DNA of 64,000 nt. Source: Sabellastarte sp. h YS-2021 (Eukaryota; Annelida; Polychaeta; Sabellida; Sabellidae). This document shows positions 1 through 11,519 of this stretch, in pieces. How positions within the stretch are numbered: position 1 is the stretch's first letter; the number at the start of each line of letters is the position of its first letter. The notes under the pieces are model-generated. The model worked only from the letters and a program-made list of their open reading frames with translations. It searched no databases and was not told where the DNA came from. The stretch lies in contig OZ024927.1 in NCBI GenBank assembly GCA_964017235.1, forward strand, positions 27,547,160 to 27,611,159, written 5' to 3'. A program made the translations under genes and the position numbers.

Positions 1-185
1 CGAAATTGGTGTAATTCCATTTGTTCATTTGTCCATTTTTTGTTTGTTTGTCCGTCAACATTTCCGTTCAGGACTCTAACTCAAAAACTTTGTGTCCAAT
101 CGAATTCAAACTTGACAGGGAGATAGATCACCATCATAGCTAAGTTGCTTTCGAAATTGGTGTAATTCCGTCCTTTTGTTTGTCC
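1..185. repeat. Tandem repeat fragment, about 151-bp period
   Basis: The block starting with cgaaattggtgtaattcc at base 1 recurs at about 152, giving about 1.2 copies of a unit that includes 'ttgtttgtccgt' and 'aactcaaaaac'. The wording resembles the 5' array leaders of the Helentron-like elements further along. The rest of the array lies upstream of the window. Confidence 0.5.
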
Positions 186-1670
186 GTTTATAGCATAGAT
201 ACAATTATGTAACCTAGATTACAAGTTTTACATTTCTTAGCACATTCATCTTAACTGGGTGACCTAACATTTCTTTCCTTGTTTCTAAATTTAATTACAG
301 CAGTCACTAACCTTATTTTTGCCTGCACAACCCACCTTTTGGGGCATCTTTGACCCTCTTGTTACAAAATGGTGCTACAATAATTAGGTGGACTTTAGGG
401 CACAACCTATCAAATCCATAACCAACGTTCTCCTGTATTTGTTCCAGGACAGGAAGTTACAGCCAAGTATTATAGATGGCTAGAGATCAGCCATAGCAGA
501 CAAGCTGGAAAATTCGCCAATTAATGTCAGCAAGGACAAAAATCTCACTCACCTCCTGGATAGTTTCCACAGAGACAGACCTAGGGCCATGGAGGCATTC
601 TCTCTTGGAACCTTTCTCTGGTACTCTACCAGCTCACAAGGGCTCCCTTTGAACCCCTTAAAACGACCTCTTTGAAGCACTTGACCTTCAAGACTGTCTT
701 CCTTTTAGCTCTGGTTTCTGGCAAACAGAGGAGTGAGATCCATCCTTGGCTCAACAAAAACATCTGACAGATCCAAAGTGTCTCTCTACCCCTCACCCAG
801 CTTTCTTTTGAAGAATCAGCTGGAAATCCACCAACACCTTCACACAGTCTTACCTGAAAGATGTGGCTTGGGCTGTTTCAGAACTCTTTCACCTTGGCCC
901 AGTGATGGCTGGCCAGCACACCCACCACTAGCCCATATATTTTTTAGCAGCCTGTTATCTTGCCCAATGAGGTCTGCAGGGTGATAGGACCTGCCCAAGA
1001 TCTACCAGCTAGACTCCTCTACTTTCTTAAGAGGTCTTCTGCAGGGACTGAACTCCCACCTCTCGTCCGCTGGTCTGTTAAAAAAGTGGGGTGGGGGGGA
1101 GAACAAGGTCAGTCGTTTCCAGAAGCCAACTCCCCTGTAACTGACCAATACGACCAGCTGATGTCCCTTCTGAGACAACTAGTGTCTCTTTGAGTTCAAT
1201 GTTCAGCTATCCACCTTCGAAGTGATAGTTATTCTAGCTAATTATCCATTAGGTAAGATGTCTTAATTCAGTGAAATTGCAAAGTTAATACCTTACCTAA
1301 TGGAAAAGAGAGGCCCTCCCAACCAACCCTGCTTTCATCCTTCTAGGGGTCATCTAAGGTTATAAGAATGAAAAAGATGCTATGACATCAGGTTCTCTAG
1401 CCAGAAAGGAAGTACTACACGCACCCAAGCAAATGGTGGCAACCTAGCTGGTCTTGCCGGTTGAGACACATGAGGTCTTTTCCTGACGTTTTTGAGGCGG
1501 GCCAGCAATGGCATTATAGTTAATTGTTCATTAGCTAAGGTATTAACTTATAAAAATTTAATTATTAAATTTGCAATTTGTTTCTGATGAGGAGACCATG
1601 TAGTTAGGTATGCCAGATGACTCCTGTACCTTACGAGGCAGATGATGTTAACTGTATCTCTGTATTTCAG
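186..1670. other. Non-coding, probably intron of the gene ending at 1837
   Basis: No convincing exon is visible. Short open frames at 733-1193 have no recognisable protein. Around 1000-1075 a stretch read on the minus strand vaguely resembles a tRNA-type B box, but too weakly to call. The region ends in a good pyrimidine-rich splice acceptor at 1669-1670. Confidence 0.4.
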
Positions 1671-1837
1671 ATGAAGAGGAAGCTATGTTGACCTCGGACT
1701 CCGATGCAGACAGTGCTGAGCTGAGGGACTTTAACCGTGAGATCTGGAGGTCAGAGTTTTACCCTGTCGCCTCCAGCCTTTTGCATCGCATAGAAAGCCA
1801 CCAGTCGAATTTTGAGCCCCTGGAACACCCCACTTGA
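1671..1837 (+). CDS. Terminal coding exon of an unidentified host gene
   Basis: A splice acceptor (ctctgtatttcag) ends at 1670. The next two bases complete a codon, followed by 54 sense codons and a TGA at 1835-1837. The peptide is acidic at first (EEEAMLTSDSDADSAEL) and then aromatic/basic (REIWRSEFYPVASSLLHRI). Its balanced amino-acid usage looks like real protein rather than translated AT-rich noise. I do not recognise the family. No other exon is evident upstream within the window, so the preceding exons would lie before base 1 or be very short. The AT-rich sequence that follows is a plausible 3' UTR. Confidence 0.5.
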
Positions 1838-2029
1838 TTGACATCTCTTAAAATTCCTCCCAATTTTTGTCCCTGATGAGTCATAGCATAGATTTGTATA
1901 ATTAGTATTATTCATAACTGCATAAAAAGGGTAAAATATATTGTACCAATGAAACACATTAGTTTAGTCTTCAACCATAAGTTCTCGATTGAGTAATGCC
2001 ACATTAAGATGCACCCACTTTATCAAACT

Positions 2030-2489
2030 CTGGGGCAATATTCACTAACAAGGATTAAGATCAGATCAAGATCAGATCAAATTTGAGAAAAAAGTTTCAA
2101 GTGAGCCATGGGATCAAATAGCTATTCAGAAACCATGGATCACATGAACTGAAAAGGTGAAATATTTGATCTGATTTTGTATGAATTTCACACAATTTTA
2201 AAAGGTTTATTCAGTTGTGAAATACTGTCTGCCTCTATAATAACTGATAAGAATATTCATCTTCCCTGAGAAATAAATCTTTTATCACTTATTTTTGATC
2301 TGTCTTGATCCAAAAGTTAATCCATCAAAGAGCATGGATCATAGTTAATCCAAAATTTGATCAAAATATCAGATCAAATGTTTCATGAATACCAATCTTT
2401 GTTGATCCAAAAATCTGATCAAAAGTTGATCATTTTTGCTCAAATTTGATCTGATCTTTACTGATCCGTGTTCATGAATACCGCCCCAG
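2030..2489. mobile_element. MITE-like element with about 55-bp terminal inverted repeats
   Basis: The left end reads ctggggcaatattcactaa and the right end is its inverted counterpart, finishing ttcatgaataccgccccag. Both arms continue into GATCAGATCAAATTTGAG-like sequence. There is no coding capacity, so it would be a non-autonomous DNA transposon. I could not settle the target-site duplication. Confidence 0.65.
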
Positions 2490-3780
2490 TTCTAGCATAG
2501 ATTTATACAATAAGTGCTCAATGTGAAAATTAAAAAATAGTATAAACATTGTTATTACAGAAAGAGGAGTAGATAAATTTAAGAAAACTATGCCATTGTA
2601 CAACAAAATTTTTTGTCGAATGTCAAAAAATGGTAATAAAAACTCAAACATTACTATGAATCATACAGTTTTAGAGAAAAATAAGTTGCTGTGAAACATA
2701 GTGTAAAAGGTAGAATGTATCCTTGTGTTAACAAAGCAGTTGAAAAGAACTTACACTGTTAAACTCTACAAAACTGGAATATTCGAACTTAATGTCCATA
2801 GTGGGATGCATATGGTGACCATACATTTTTTAGATGCTGTATATTTGACAGCAATGTTGTTATATGTAGTGTTCACACATATTAGTAAAAATTCTGCGTA
2901 GAAGTTTGTAGAATGCTGCTTATTGTTGAATTTTGTACCATTTTATGGATGATCAATTTTACTGTGATATACTGTTGACCAACTGAAATCTGTTACTCTA
3001 AGTATCGATTGTTTTATAGGAACTTGCACAACATGCAGTACTGGTTAATTTCCTGTAGGAATTAGTTTCCCCACAACCTTATTATATTCCTCTTTGATAT
3101 GTTTGTGGTAATAGTTATGACCATGTTTGGACATATTATATTAATACAAAATATATTTTGATAAGATTTGATGTGGTATGTCAATTGCCAGCCATTTTGT
3201 TACACAGAAGATACCATATTATTTCTAACATATTTTTCGAAGATAATGCAAAATTAAGTCCTTCTACAGTAAACAAATTGGATTGTCTATAGCCCCATGG
3301 TTATAGAGACTCATGGTTCAGTTTAATGTTTGGTCCTATGACCCTTCACTCTAACACTAAGAGATATTTTGGAAAGAAAATCTCCCACCTTTTGTGTGCA
3401 TGAATTAAGGGTGAATATGTTGGCTAAGTTATTACTTTGAGTATTATAATTCACTGTTGTGTCAAGTGTGAGTGCTTTTTGTTTTGTTTCTTTTGTTACC
3501 AGTTGTTTTAGTGTGGTTTTTCTGTGTTGTACAGTGGTTTATCTAGATGGTGGCAGAATTTTAGTAATTGAAATAATTATTTTGCTGTTTATTTAAGTAA
3601 CCATAATAAAATTATAATAGACTGGTAGCTTATTTATAATATTGTCTAGTAGCAGTATTTCCTTATTGTTGTCACAGGGAATATTATTCTGAGAGCCTTT
3701 GTTCAGTGATATTCTTGAATGTTAAATTGTTTGTGCTAGGTAAATACATCTTACTGTGTTGAAATCTAAAGTGTAAGGGA
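2490..3780. other. AT-rich non-coding, possible long 3' UTR
   Basis: There are no credible open frames. AATAAA-like motifs occur near 3605 (cataataaaattat). The base composition resembles mollusc 3' UTR or intergenic DNA. Confidence 0.3.
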
Positions 3781-4408
3781 GACCTTGAAGTAATGTAAAC
3801 TTATGTTATAATATCCCCCTTAATATAAGGTCTTATCAAAATCATTTTTGGCAGTTATAATCAAAGGCTTGGAAAAAGTCAACCTTATCAAGGTCACCTG
3901 ATCAAAAACAATTTTTTTCTTACACTTCCTTTTTACCAGATTTTTGCAGAAACTATGGTATAAGGAGTTACAAAATTTTTCAAGCCCTTTTCTAACATCA
4001 AAATATAAAGGCCAGTCAAATTTCAGATTGATTGGGCCATAATTGGCCAATTGCAGGCCGATTGATTATCAAGGAGAAAGAAAACATGCTGAAATCAACC
4101 CTAATAGGTACATATTATGCATATCTACTAATATTAAGGACCTTACACAGGTTCAATATGTTATTGAAGCATGAATATTGGCTTTATAGATTCAAATTTT
4201 TGCCCTCATATTAAGGTTACCGTAAAATCAGCCAAATCAGGTTGTTTTGATATACAGTATACTGGCAAAAGAGTTTCGTAAAATATAAAATATCTCATTC
4301 ATTTTTGGATTTAGAGCTTTGAAATGTATTGGGAGGTAATAGGAAACCATGGCCTGGGATTTCTGGTGTGGGACACTTGGATCTGCCTTAGCAAAAGCCT
4401 TTTTCTAG
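3781..4408 (+). mobile_element. Decayed Helentron-like fragment with 3' terminus
   Basis: The body (about 3830-4300) matches a repeat at 17283-17640 ('aaaacatgctgaaat', 'gttattgaagc', 'ccgtaaaatcagccaaat'). The 3' end has gggacact, then a damaged hairpin around 'ctgccttagcaaaagcc', then a T run and CTAG at 4405-4408 followed by TT. This is the order seen in the intact elements of the window. No 5' end was found. Confidence 0.5.
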
Positions 4409-4503
4409 TTATAACTTTGACAACATTATTGCTGTTACCATTTACATATATTCAGTCTAGTTATTTTCAGAGCACTGAATTTAAAAACTAACATTTGGAA
4501 GGA

Positions 4504-4675
4504 ATATATATGTTACAGTAAATATGTGAAATCACTAAATGCACGTATATTACTGAAATTTTCATTAAATAATTTACTTTTGGTCAGTAAATATGCATAT
4601 TCCCTAAAAATTTCAGTAAATATGTGTATTTCCTGGTTTTTTGGTCCAGTAAATACACATATTTACTGAAAGCAT
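4504..4675. repeat. Palindrome-rich block of CAGTAAATA/TATTTACTG motifs
   Basis: Repeated 'cagtaaatatgtg' and its complement 'cacatatttactg' occur within about 170 bp. A similar block in inverted orientation lies at about 9040-9165, and both outer edges carry 'atatatatgttacagtaaat'. They could be two copies of a MITE or the two ends of one composite element. Confidence 0.4.
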
Positions 4676-5043
4676 AATGAAGACTTCATATCTTTAATAG
4701 TTGGGTGTCATCTGCTATGTCTTTATATTAACAGATATTTAAAACTTTAAATGGCTTTGTCATATTCTAAGTTTGATACTTGTTTACAATCCAGCACTGG
4801 GATAACTATATTACATCACTTTATAATTAAGCGTCCCTGAAAGGGTGCTTATTTGTTTTCGCCTCAGTTTCCTCGCCGCCGCCGCATTATGGTCTCCCTT
4901 GAATATCTCCCTTATTATTAGAAGGTTTCAAACCATATTTGGCAGTTATATACCTTAGGCGTGGGAAAATTTTTCTGCATGCTTAAATTTGACCTTTGAC
5001 CTTTATGAAAGTCACATGATCAAAAACTATTTTTTGAAGTACA

Positions 5044-5071
5044 CCCCCCCCCCCCCCCCCCCCCCCCCCCC
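5044..5071. repeat. 28-base homopolymer C run
   Basis: There is an uninterrupted C run inside element A. It marks G-quadruplex potential on the minus strand and a likely spot for length miscalling. Shorter runs occur at about 6738-6751 and 17753-17767. Confidence 0.9.
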
Positions 5072-5308
5072 GTCATCACAGTTCAGGAAAAACTACTTGC
5101 TACAGAGCCTTATAATTTGACACACCTGTTCATACTATCGAAAACGCGAGCTGATTAGATTTTGGGAGCAATCCCTTGAAAAATGTCTCATTTATGAGTG
5201 ATTTTCTGACACCTTCCAATCTGAAAGCCTTAAATTTAGGCCAACCCCCCTATTATCTTCTTAAGTATTGCATTTAGAGCTATAAAATGTACTGGGAGGT
5301 AATAGGAA

Positions 5309-5793
5309 ACCTTATATCTCCTTTATTGTTGCTTTTATACCTTCAAAATGTATTAAGAGGTATTGGGAAAGCATATGTGGAGAGTCTAAATAGCCGGTCA
5401 GTTTTACCCCCTGCCCCCCCTTGTGGGTCAAACTGGGGTCATAAAATGGCTGATTTTGAGTTTTTGCCTTATATCTCCTTTATTGTTGCTTTTATAGCTT
5501 CAGAATGTGTTAAGAGGTATTGGGAAAGCATATATGGAGAGTCTAAATAGCCAGTCAGTTTTACCCCCCGACCCCCCCTTATGGGTCAAACTGGGGTCAT
5601 AAAATAGCCGATTTTGAGTTTTTGCCTTTATCTCCTTTATTGTTGCTTTTATAGCTTCAAAATATATTAAGAGGTATTGGGAAAGCATATGTGGAGAGTC
5701 TAAATAGCCGGTCAGTTTTACCCCCCCCCGACCCCCCCTTATGGGCCAAACTGGGGTCATAAATAGCTGCTTTGGAGTTTTTGCCTTATATCT

Positions 5794-5839
<46 letters not shown>

Positions 5840-7185
5840 CTTCAATATACTTTTTATTCACCCTTTTTTCACATCAGTGCAAAAGAATCTGGGAGGGCGA
5901 GAGTGGCAAACCCTCCATCAGATCTATTTACAAGTGCAGTGTATTGCAAAGACAACAAGGTCAACATTTTTGCTATTTTATATACTTTTAAATAGAAAAA
6001 TAACAACTGATTTTTTTTTGCAATTGCATAACTCCACAAGGTCTTCTGTGTGACAGAAAAATGAAATAAAGCAAGAAAAAAAACATAATACCTAGACGAA
6101 ATATCAAACTAAAAGTAAATGACCAATAAGTGGTTGCCACTTTTTCCAAATTTTATTAAAATAAGTTTCTTTATGATATAACTGACTTAACAACTTTTGT
6201 TCCGAGTATACTTGATGTAATCGATGGATAAATCCATTTAGATTAAGATTTTGACATTTATTTGAAGACTCAAATATATATTTTTTAGCAACAAGAAGAA
6301 TTGTATTGATGTTTTTGCCTTATATCTCCTTTATTGTTGCTTTTATAGCTTCAGAATGTATTAAGAGGTATTGGGAAAGCATATGTGGAGAATCTAAATA
6401 GCCGGTCAGTTTTATCCCCCAACCGCCCCTTATGGGTCAAACTGGGGTCATAAAATAGTTGCTTTGGAGTTTTGCCTTATATCTCCTTTATTGTTGCTTT
6501 TATACCTTCAAAATGTATTAAGAGGTATTGGGAAAGCATATGTGGAGAGTCTAAATAGCCGGTCAGTTTTACCCCCCGGCCCCCCCTTATGGGTCAAACT
6601 GGGGTCATAAAATAGCTGATTTTGAGTTTTTGCTTTGTACCTCCTTTATTGTTGCTTTTATAGCTTCAGAATGTATTAAGAGGTATTGAGAAAGAATATG
6701 TGGAGAGTCTAAATAGCCGGTCAGTTTTACCCCCCGACCCCCCCCCCCCCCCTATGGGCCAAACTGGGGTCATAAATAACTGCTTTGGAGTTTTTGCCTT
6801 ATATCTCCTTTATCATTGCTTTTATAGCTTCAGAATGTATTAAGAGGTATTGGGAAAGCATATGTGGAGAATCTAAATAGCCGGTCAGTTTTATCCCCCG
6901 ACCCCCTTTATGGGTCAAACTGGGATCATAAAATAGTTGCTTTGGAGTTTTGCCTTATATCTCCTTTATTGTTGCTTTTAGACCTTCAGAATGTATTAAA
7001 GAGGTATTGGGAAAGCATATGTGGAGAGTCTAAATAGCCGGTCAGTTTTACCCCCCGACCCTCCCTTATGGGCCAAACTGGGGTCATAAATAGCTGCTTT
7101 GGAGTTTTTGCCTTATATCTCCTTTATTGTTGCTTTTATAGCTTCAGAATGTATTAAGAGGTATTGGGAAAGCATACGGTGCAGC
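5309..7185 (+). repeat. 158-bp minisatellite array, about 9 units
   Basis: The unit begins near ttatatctcctttattgttgc and recurs at about 5309, 5467, 5624, 5784, 6317, 6475, 6637, 6797, 6953 and 7112. Each unit contains 'ggtattgggaaagcatatg' and a C tract before 'tatgggtcaaactgggg'. The unit at 5784 is split by a retroposon at 5796-6310. This is the internal array of element A. Confidence 0.9.
5796..6310 (-). mobile_element. Poly(A) retroposon nested in the minisatellite
   Basis: A 19-bp direct repeat, gtttttgccttatatctcc, flanks the insert (5777-5795 and 6311-6329). On the plus strand the insert starts with a 39-base T run (5797-5835), so its sense strand is minus. An AATAAA signal is read on the minus strand just upstream of that poly(A) tail. 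Target duplication, poly(A) tail and polyadenylation signal together indicate L1-type retroposition of an RNA (processed pseudogene or SINE-like). The body shows no recognisable protein. Confidence 0.8.
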
Positions 7186-7283
7186 TTTGTGCATTCTTAG
7201 CTTTACAGCATGCTTATTAAAACCACAACGCATTTTAAACTTTAAGGGACGCTTCGCTTTTGTTAGCAAAAGCATTCCTCTAG

Positions 7284-8689
7284 TTTCAAAAGCAGTTGTA
7301 TGTGATACAAACTTGTAATTTTTTTTAATTTAAAATAAATTGTACTGTAAATCAACAAGTTTATAAATTTAGATATCCAAATATTTGTCAAATTATGATA
7401 CTTGATGTATAAGGAACAACAAGCAAGGTAGTAATAATTTCACTGTAGTTTTAACAATATATTTTAACAATGTGTTTGTTTTTCATAGGTCACCAATAAA
7501 ATTTAGATCTATAATTAGGGTTGAATAAAATCTCCCTTTAATGTTGTCCCTTTAATCCAGGAAGCACACCATAACCATAGATGCCTTAAAAGGGATTAAG
7601 TCCCTCTGAAAGACTATGCTTAAATTGAATTAGGGGCTAGCTGGCCTTTTGAATGTTTGTAACAACAATTATTTGATCAAGTAGCCAGTACCTACATTAA
7701 AGTCATATATCTACCAGAAAATAGCAAAGTATTAAGCCTTGATTGAAATAAAATCCACTTCCTGATAATCTTAGGTTAACAATAGATTCTTAAAAAATAC
7801 TTGTGGATTTGTTTGGGTATAAATCATTTTGCCTTAAATGATAAGGTAAAATTTCTGTTGAATGAAAGTATAGTTAAAATGTGTTAAAATTTTGAAACTC
7901 AGATTTACATTAATTTCGAAAATTTTATTTATTGCCAATAAAAACACTTTTTATGAATCAGTCACATAAAAATGGTGAAAAGTTAAATGATCTTTAATCA
8001 TTTGTAGGGATGTCATGGGTCCTTTGTAGCTGTGGGATTGAAAATAATATAAGCTTAAATGAAATATTTACTGAAAGCACATACCTAAAGTTTGTAAACA
8101 TAAATATTTAGAAGTCTAGTGCTATTTTTCCAACATAAAATTTTGCATGTAATGTATTGCCATGATGCTTCTAGAGAACGAGATACGCGATATCTCGCGA
8201 GTTTTAGTACTAACCCGCAATTCGGTGCGTTCGGTAGAAGACATGATCCCGCATGTTTACAAAATGGAGGGGCACCAATCCATTCATGAGAATCCTTTAA
8301 TTTTATCATCATGAAGGCTATATTTGGTTGTTTTTTCAGTAAAAAATGTTATTTAATATGAAAACACAACAGGTACTACAAAGTGGATGATTCAAACGTC
8401 AGATACTAACAACCATACTGTTGAACCAGTTCCTACAGCATACATGTATGCAGAAATACTTTATACATAGAAAGGTTACGGTACTTGAAAGTCGTCTGCT
8501 GCATGTATAATGGTAATAAATTATTAATAAAAGCACTCCCAAGAGTGCAAACCTCCCCCATGCATGTTTGATTTTTTTTAAATGTCTCAATAATAAATGG
8601 GAAAATCCAGGTCTTTCATATTTTTGTGTATCCAAGCAGTGATCCAGATAAGTAACAAATTGAATGGGATCTAACTTCTAAGTTGGATC
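7284..8689. other. Non-coding, with a CG-rich palindromic patch near 8170-8200
   Basis: The stretch is AT-rich without credible exons. The exception is 8168-8250, which contains cgagatacgcgatatctcgcgag. This includes TCTCGCGAG, nine of ten bases of a palindromic core-promoter element known from animals. A short minus-strand open frame (8085-8312) overlaps it but has no recognisable product. Confidence 0.3.
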
Positions 8690-8825
8690 AGGTTCTTCTC
8701 TTTCTTTTCATGAAAATCCATTCTGTAACATTAGCGTAATCCTGCTAACAAACAAAAGGACAGACAAATGGTTTTGAAATTAATCCTCTTTGGCGGAGGT
8801 ACAAGTTCTTATTTTTATTGACCAT
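8690..8825 (-). repeat. Minus-oriented remnant of the repeat at 1-185
   Basis: It reads 'caaaaggacagacaaatgg' on the plus strand, the complement of the 'tgtccttttgtttgtccg' wording in the array at the start of the window. It is short and diverged. Confidence 0.35.
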
Positions 8826-9039
8826 GCCCCCACATTTTTCGGACATGGGGGGGAACTGCCCCCACATTTTAAAATTTCTAGAATCAACACTGTATTGTAA
8901 AATGAAGTATGCTTATTGCTAAGTATGTTCTAAAAGTCAACATAACATAGTAAAATGTTCCAATATAATGTATATTTTGGTTTACAGTTCAATATTATAT
9001 ATTTACAACCATTGAACATCAAAGTTTCATTTCACATAT

Positions 9040-9165
9040 TTACTAAAATTAAACCAGTAAACTTGTGAAATAACACAGGTCATAAATCAGTAAATACACT
9101 TATTTACTGAAAAGTTTAGGGAATGCGCATATTTACTGATTTACTGTAACATATATATTCTACAT
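9040..9165. repeat. Inverted partner of the palindromic block at 4504
   Basis: It contains 'cagtaaatacacttatttactg' in interrupted form, and at its right edge 'atttactgtaacatatatat', the reverse complement of the left edge of 4504-4675. Confidence 0.4.
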
Positions 9166-10435
9166 AGAGCCATTCTTATCCATGGAAGCTTTTCCATCGT
9201 TTAGTTTGATTTATGAAATTGATCCAACTTGCTTGGAAGCCTTGATCGATTTCTGAAATGTGACGTGCAGCAATTCACAAGTATTTTCTGGGCTTATTTT
9301 GAGAAAGAAAGACATGAACCATGTCTGTGCTACATGAGGACTTTCAGTTTTGTTGGAATAAAGAAATGCGTAAAAATGTCAGACCAAGGCTAGTTTGAAT
9401 TTTATATCTGCCGTCATTGCAAGTGTGAATTGGTGAAAATTGAAAACTTTAATGTAGGATATTTTCACAGAATAATGTCATTACACTCATTGGTGTATGC
9501 TCAACAGTAAACCTTTTTTTCTTCTTCAAGGAATAAAATGATGCTCTTTCAAATGAGTGGGACTTTGCACATGAATTTGAGCCCCAAGCATTTCCTACCC
9601 GGATCTCTATGTTTGCATATTTTTGTTTCACTTTATCAGCACAAATACATCAGCTATGAATATTTTTAGTTGTAATTTTTGGAGTTCCATCCGATTTTTG
9701 CATTACTAGCACTGTGATGGGAAGACTTGTTTGTTGCATAAGCTAGTTTATGTGTCAAATTTTGCAAGTTTTGTAAATTGTGTAAGAACTAATGAGAGAC
9801 ACTTGCTTAGTTACATTGTTAACTTTCTGACTATTATGCAGTAGGAATGTCATTGTAAAATATATATCATAGCATCATTTGTTCATAATGTCATTCATTA
9901 AGCATTTTAATTGTCACAAATGTCTCGGCTTCATTCAGTTTTGTAAGATAGTTTTTAGTTCTCAGAGTACGGTTTCATTTCTTCAGAGTTTGTTATGTAG
10001 TGTAAATACAAAGATTAACTTATATTTATTGTGTCAGTAAAACTCTTTACAGCTTATTGTGATAAGTTTTCAAGTCAAATGATTCCGTCCTTAAAGAAGT
10101 TACCTCCTGTGTGATTTTTGTACAAATTTTTTTCCTTGTGAATTATTAATAATAATCTGTATTTAAGTAATATTTCCTCCAATCAGAGCAGTTTTTCCAA
10201 TAGTCATTATATGCCTGCCTGGTAAGGTTTGTACATATTTCAGTTAGTTCTCCCATAATATTAATGAAAATCACTGCAAAAAGTCTGTGTAGTTGTTGTC
10301 ATTCCTTTAAGCTTACATTGTGCGTTCCTCTATTAAACTTGAAAATATGTGTTTTGATAGATTCAAGATTCCAATGAGTTAACTTCTGCTTTAGTGTTGT
10401 CTTAAATTAAAAATTGTCCAAGAATGCCAACTTCA
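9166..10435. other. AT-rich non-coding, no feature recognised
   Basis: I see no long open frame, clear repeat or RNA gene here. Confidence 0.3.
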
Positions 10436-10975
10436 GGAATCCAGGACAAAATGCAAGTGGACAAAATGCCGGTCAAAACTGTAAGGGTGGACAAAATGCT
10501 GGCTATTTTGGGGACAGGGAAGACAAAATGCTGGTCTTAATCAAAATACTTAACACACTTTTATTCTTATCTCTTGGGATAATGAAATGACATTGAAACA
10601 TACTTTACCACATTCAAACTTAAAACAGTGGCAGTTATATAAGGCAGTTATATTAGGCACCATACTTGTGAAATACTAGATACATACTTTTACATATTGA
10701 AACTTAAAACATTTAAAAACAGTTACAAGTACAAAGGCAGTCATATAAGCATTACATTATCATGATATGTCCATTATAGCATGAGTGTAGCTTTCACCAG
10801 AATTGAATTGACTGTGTCATAGGTATGATTATATGTCATATAAAAGTATGTTGATTGTTTGGATAGGACAGGAATTTTATGCTCCCTTCCCCAAATGGCT
10901 GGCATTTTGTCCTCCCTTGCTATTTTGTCCACTGGCATTTTGTCCACTGGTGATTTGTCTGCGCACCTAACTTCA
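10436..10975. mobile_element. MITE-like element built of GGACAAAATGCC repeats
   Basis: The left arm repeats 'ggacaaaatgc(c/t)gg' three or four times (10442-10535). The right arm carries the inverse 'ggcattttgtcc' at about 10898-10950, so the two ends form repeat-rich inverted termini over about 540 bp. No coding capacity. The exact ends and target duplication are not resolved. Confidence 0.55.
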
Positions 10976-11519
10976 ATACTCCCTTATTCCCTTCTTAATT
11001 CTTTTATCTCAATTATGACTAGAAACATTAAATATTACTGTTTGAGCCATGAACCACTAGTTTATACTGAAATTCAGATGTAAGCCACCAGAAAAAAATG
11101 ATATTTTATTGTCTGTATGTGTCTGTAAGGTTTAAAGAAAGAGTACCAATGTGAGCATAAGCCCTATCAGAATGACCACGCTGCTTGTTTCTTATAAAGC
11201 ATCCACTAGAAAAGAGTTTGGCAGTATTGGTACTTCAAAAATATGTTTAAAAAACCGGCTTTGTCACTGTTTATTCTGCAGATAAGTATTGTTATATCCC
11301 CAGACGAAAGTCGGGGATATATTGGATTCAGGTCCGTCGCGTCGCGCCGCCACAGCCGCCGCCGTAGAAATTTCCTTGTGGACGCGATAACTCAAAAACA
11401 AATTAATATTTTTTTTTCAAACTTGCTACACATGTTAAGGGTGCCCAAAGGAAGATCCCTATTTTAAGGTGACCTTAAACTCCCAGTAAAAAAGAACTTA
11501 TGGCCACCTTAAGGTCAGA

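Larger units (their letters stand above)
4829..7283 (+). mobile_element. Helentron-type (HINE/pearl-like) element A
   Basis: The 5' end at 4829 is aagcgtccct, which can fold back on agggtgctt. Its complement, aagggacgctt, sits near the 3' end at 7244-7254, which is an asymmetric terminal inverted repeat. It is followed by a perfect hairpin (GCTTTTG-ttag-CAAAAGC, 7256-7273), six bases, then CTAG (7280-7283) and TT. The interior is a GC-rich leader, a 28-base C run and a 158-bp minisatellite. It has no Rep/helicase, so it would be non-autonomous. The Helentron 3' hairpin, asymmetric repeats and T/T insertion are established family features; the assignment is inference from them. Confidence 0.7.

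Noticed and set aside
1000-1085. Possible minus-strand tRNA-derived SINE
   Set aside because: A B-box-like string is present but A box spacing and stems fail.
5287-5760. Overlapping 86-87-aa open frames on both strands
   Set aside because: They repeat with the 158-bp minisatellite unit and are not genes.
5741-6053. Open frames with long Phe runs
   Set aside because: They translate the T run of the nested retroposon.
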